Shown: piece by piece, positions 63,052-64,000 of the stretch | Numbering within the stretch: the first letter of the stretch is position 1 | How the letters are laid out: every line of letters starts with the position of its first letter | From: an uncultured Verrucomicrobiales bacterium | GTDB lineage: Bacteria; Verrucomicrobiota; Verrucomicrobiia; Verrucomicrobiales; Akkermansiaceae | DNA: 64,000 nt | Assembly: GCA_905478925.1 (NCBI GenBank) | Contig: CAJQKQ010000044.1 | Location: 1 to 64,000 of the forward strand | Direction of reading: 5' to 3' | Translations under genes and position numbers: made by a program | The notes under the pieces: model-generated | Told to the model about the DNA's origin: nothing | The model's input: the letters and a program-made list of their open reading frames with translations, nothing else | Database searches by the model: none

Positions 63052-64000
63052 TTACTTGCGGTTTGAGAAAAGGTAGTGGGAAACGATCCACTCGTGGCCG
63101 TTGCGGTAGCCCCACAGCTCGGCGCAGGCCATGTAGAAGACGCGCCAGTAGGTCCACCATTTCACGGCTTGGTCGGCGCCGTAAGTTTCTGTAATGAGGG
63201 GGAAAAGATCGTCCTTGTGGTCGTCCATGTTGGTCAGCCAGGCTTCGGAGGTTTTCTGGTAGTGCTGGCCGTTGACCTGCCAGTGCTGCTCGATGCGGAG
63301 GTCGTCCTGGAAGTAGAGCAGCAGATCGTCGGACGGCATCTGGCCACCGGTGAAGAAATATTTCGCCATCCAGTCGTCGTCGTTTTCGGCGACGTAGTGG
63401 TAAGCGATTTCACGGTGGGTGAAGATGTGGACGAAGAGCTTGCCGTCGGGCTTGAGCCATTTCGAGATACGTCGCAGCAGAACCTGGTAGTTCTTCATAT
63501 GCTCGAACATTTCGACAGATACGCAGCGGTCGAAGACGGATTCGCCGACGCCCTCGAAGGTGATCATATTCGCGGTGATGACCTCGATGTTGTGGAGATT
63601 GCGCTTATCGGCCTCGGCCATGATGTGTTCGCGCTGGGTGCGGGAGTTGGATACGGCAGTGATTTTCGCATCCGGATAGCGCTTCGCCATCCAGAGTGTC
63701 AGGGAGCCCCAGCCGCAGCCGAGCTCGAGGATGTGTTGGCCGTTAGCGAGCTCCGCTCGCTCGCAGGTGATTTCCAGCATCCGTGACTCTGACTCGGCGA
63801 TGTCGATGACGCCTTCCTCCCAGTAGCCGGAGGAGTATTTCATGTGGGGACCGAGGCAACGTTTGAAGAAGGAGGTGGGGAGTTCGTAGTGCTGCTCGTT
63901 TGCCTCGTCGGTGGCGATCGCGAGCGGCATGGTCTTGAGCTCCGCGATGTGTGCCATGAGTTTCGCCTGGCGCTCTTCGGGATCGAGTTTCTCGAAGGGA
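63052..64000 (-). CDS. SAM-dependent methyltransferase, cyclopropane-fatty-acyl-phospholipid synthase family (partial)
   Basis: The 5' end runs past the right edge of the window: the frame stays open from the Met at 63957 to 64000 ([14 protein letters not shown]), so the true start is beyond. The visible part, about 315 residues, has the CFA-synthase-like order: [20 protein letters not shown], the SAM motif [16 protein letters not shown], then [19 protein letters not shown] and [15 protein letters not shown]. Such enzymes transfer a methylene or methyl group to lipids; membrane or secondary lipid modification is likely. Confidence 0.85.
   Translation of the reverse strand, partial: PFEKLDPEERQAKLMAHIAELKTMPLAIATDEANEQHYELPTSFFKRCLGPHMKYSSGYWEEGVIDIAESESRMLEITCERAELANGQHILELGCGWGSLTLWMAKRYPDAKITAVSNSRTQREHIMAEADKRNLHNIEVITANMITFEGVGESVFDRCVSVEMFEHMKNYQVLLRRISKWLKPDGKLFVHIFTHREIAYHYVAENDDDWMAKYFFTGGQMPSDDLLLYFQDDLRIEQHWQVNGQHYQKTSEAWLTNMDDHKDDLFPLITETYGADQAVKWWTYWRVFYMACAELWGYRNGHEWIVSHYLFSNRK

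Overview
The window is a stretch of chromosome from a Gram-negative bacterium, most likely a member of the Verrucomicrobiota (class Verrucomicrobiae). This is inferred from a PEP-CTERM-tailed secreted protein, many small secreted or lipoprotein genes with little family assignment, an ExbB-ExbD-ExbD-TPR cluster, scattered short inverted-repeat elements, an LPS gene (lpxA), and high GC. No rRNA or other definitive marker is present, so the taxonomy is an inference. Most of the window is ordinary housekeeping DNA with short intergenic regions that carry relics and repeats.

Layout. 0-6.8 kb is accessory: a truncated PEP-CTERM metalloprotease, a decayed ISAs1-type transposase, a lipoprotein, an orphan sugar ABC pair (permease and double ATPase), a small acidic protein, a GH25-like lipoprotein and a Phd-like antitoxin relic. 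6.8-12.7 kb is a complete RND efflux operon (outer membrane factor, adaptor, pump). 12.7-18.3 kb has a MITE-like repeat, a secreted protein, trmB, a two-domain M16 peptidase, a small membrane protein, a 283-bp inverted-repeat element and an EF-hand relic. 18.3-25 kb has a dehydroquinate-synthase-like enzyme, a Nudix hydrolase, a membrane protein, aroC, sixA, fabG and a xylulokinase-like kinase.

25-33 kb has a TorF-type porin and an ammonium transporter transcribed divergently. Each has an exact match to the sigma-54 -24/-12 consensus, so the pair looks like a nitrogen-controlled divergent unit. It is followed by coaX, a ROK sugar kinase, a GreA/B-like protein, ilvC, a TIGR01777 oxidoreductase and a GbsR-type regulator. 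33-41 kb has a small HTH protein, an unusual fusion of a YkuD (L,D-transpeptidase) domain to a SerB-like HAD phosphatase that overlaps a ketosynthase gene, then prmC, murA and an OppB/OppA pair. 41-49.3 kb is a TonB-dependent receptor, two TPR proteins and exbD-exbD-exbB, all on the minus strand. 49.5-64 kb has fructose-bisphosphate aldolase, a tRNA-Arg(CCG), a large unknown membrane protein, a phosphodiester glycosidase, a YafK-type L,D-transpeptidase, lpxA, a zinc-ribbon/HEAT protein, rmlB, gltA, small membrane proteins, and the 3' part of a cyclopropane-fatty-acid-synthase-like methyltransferase running off the edge.

The most notable items are the divergent sigma-54 promoters, the YkuD-HAD fusion coupled to a ketosynthase, and a 211-bp repeat present in two inverted copies 48 kb apart, one flanked by 21-bp direct repeats. 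No CRISPR array, prophage or defence island was seen.
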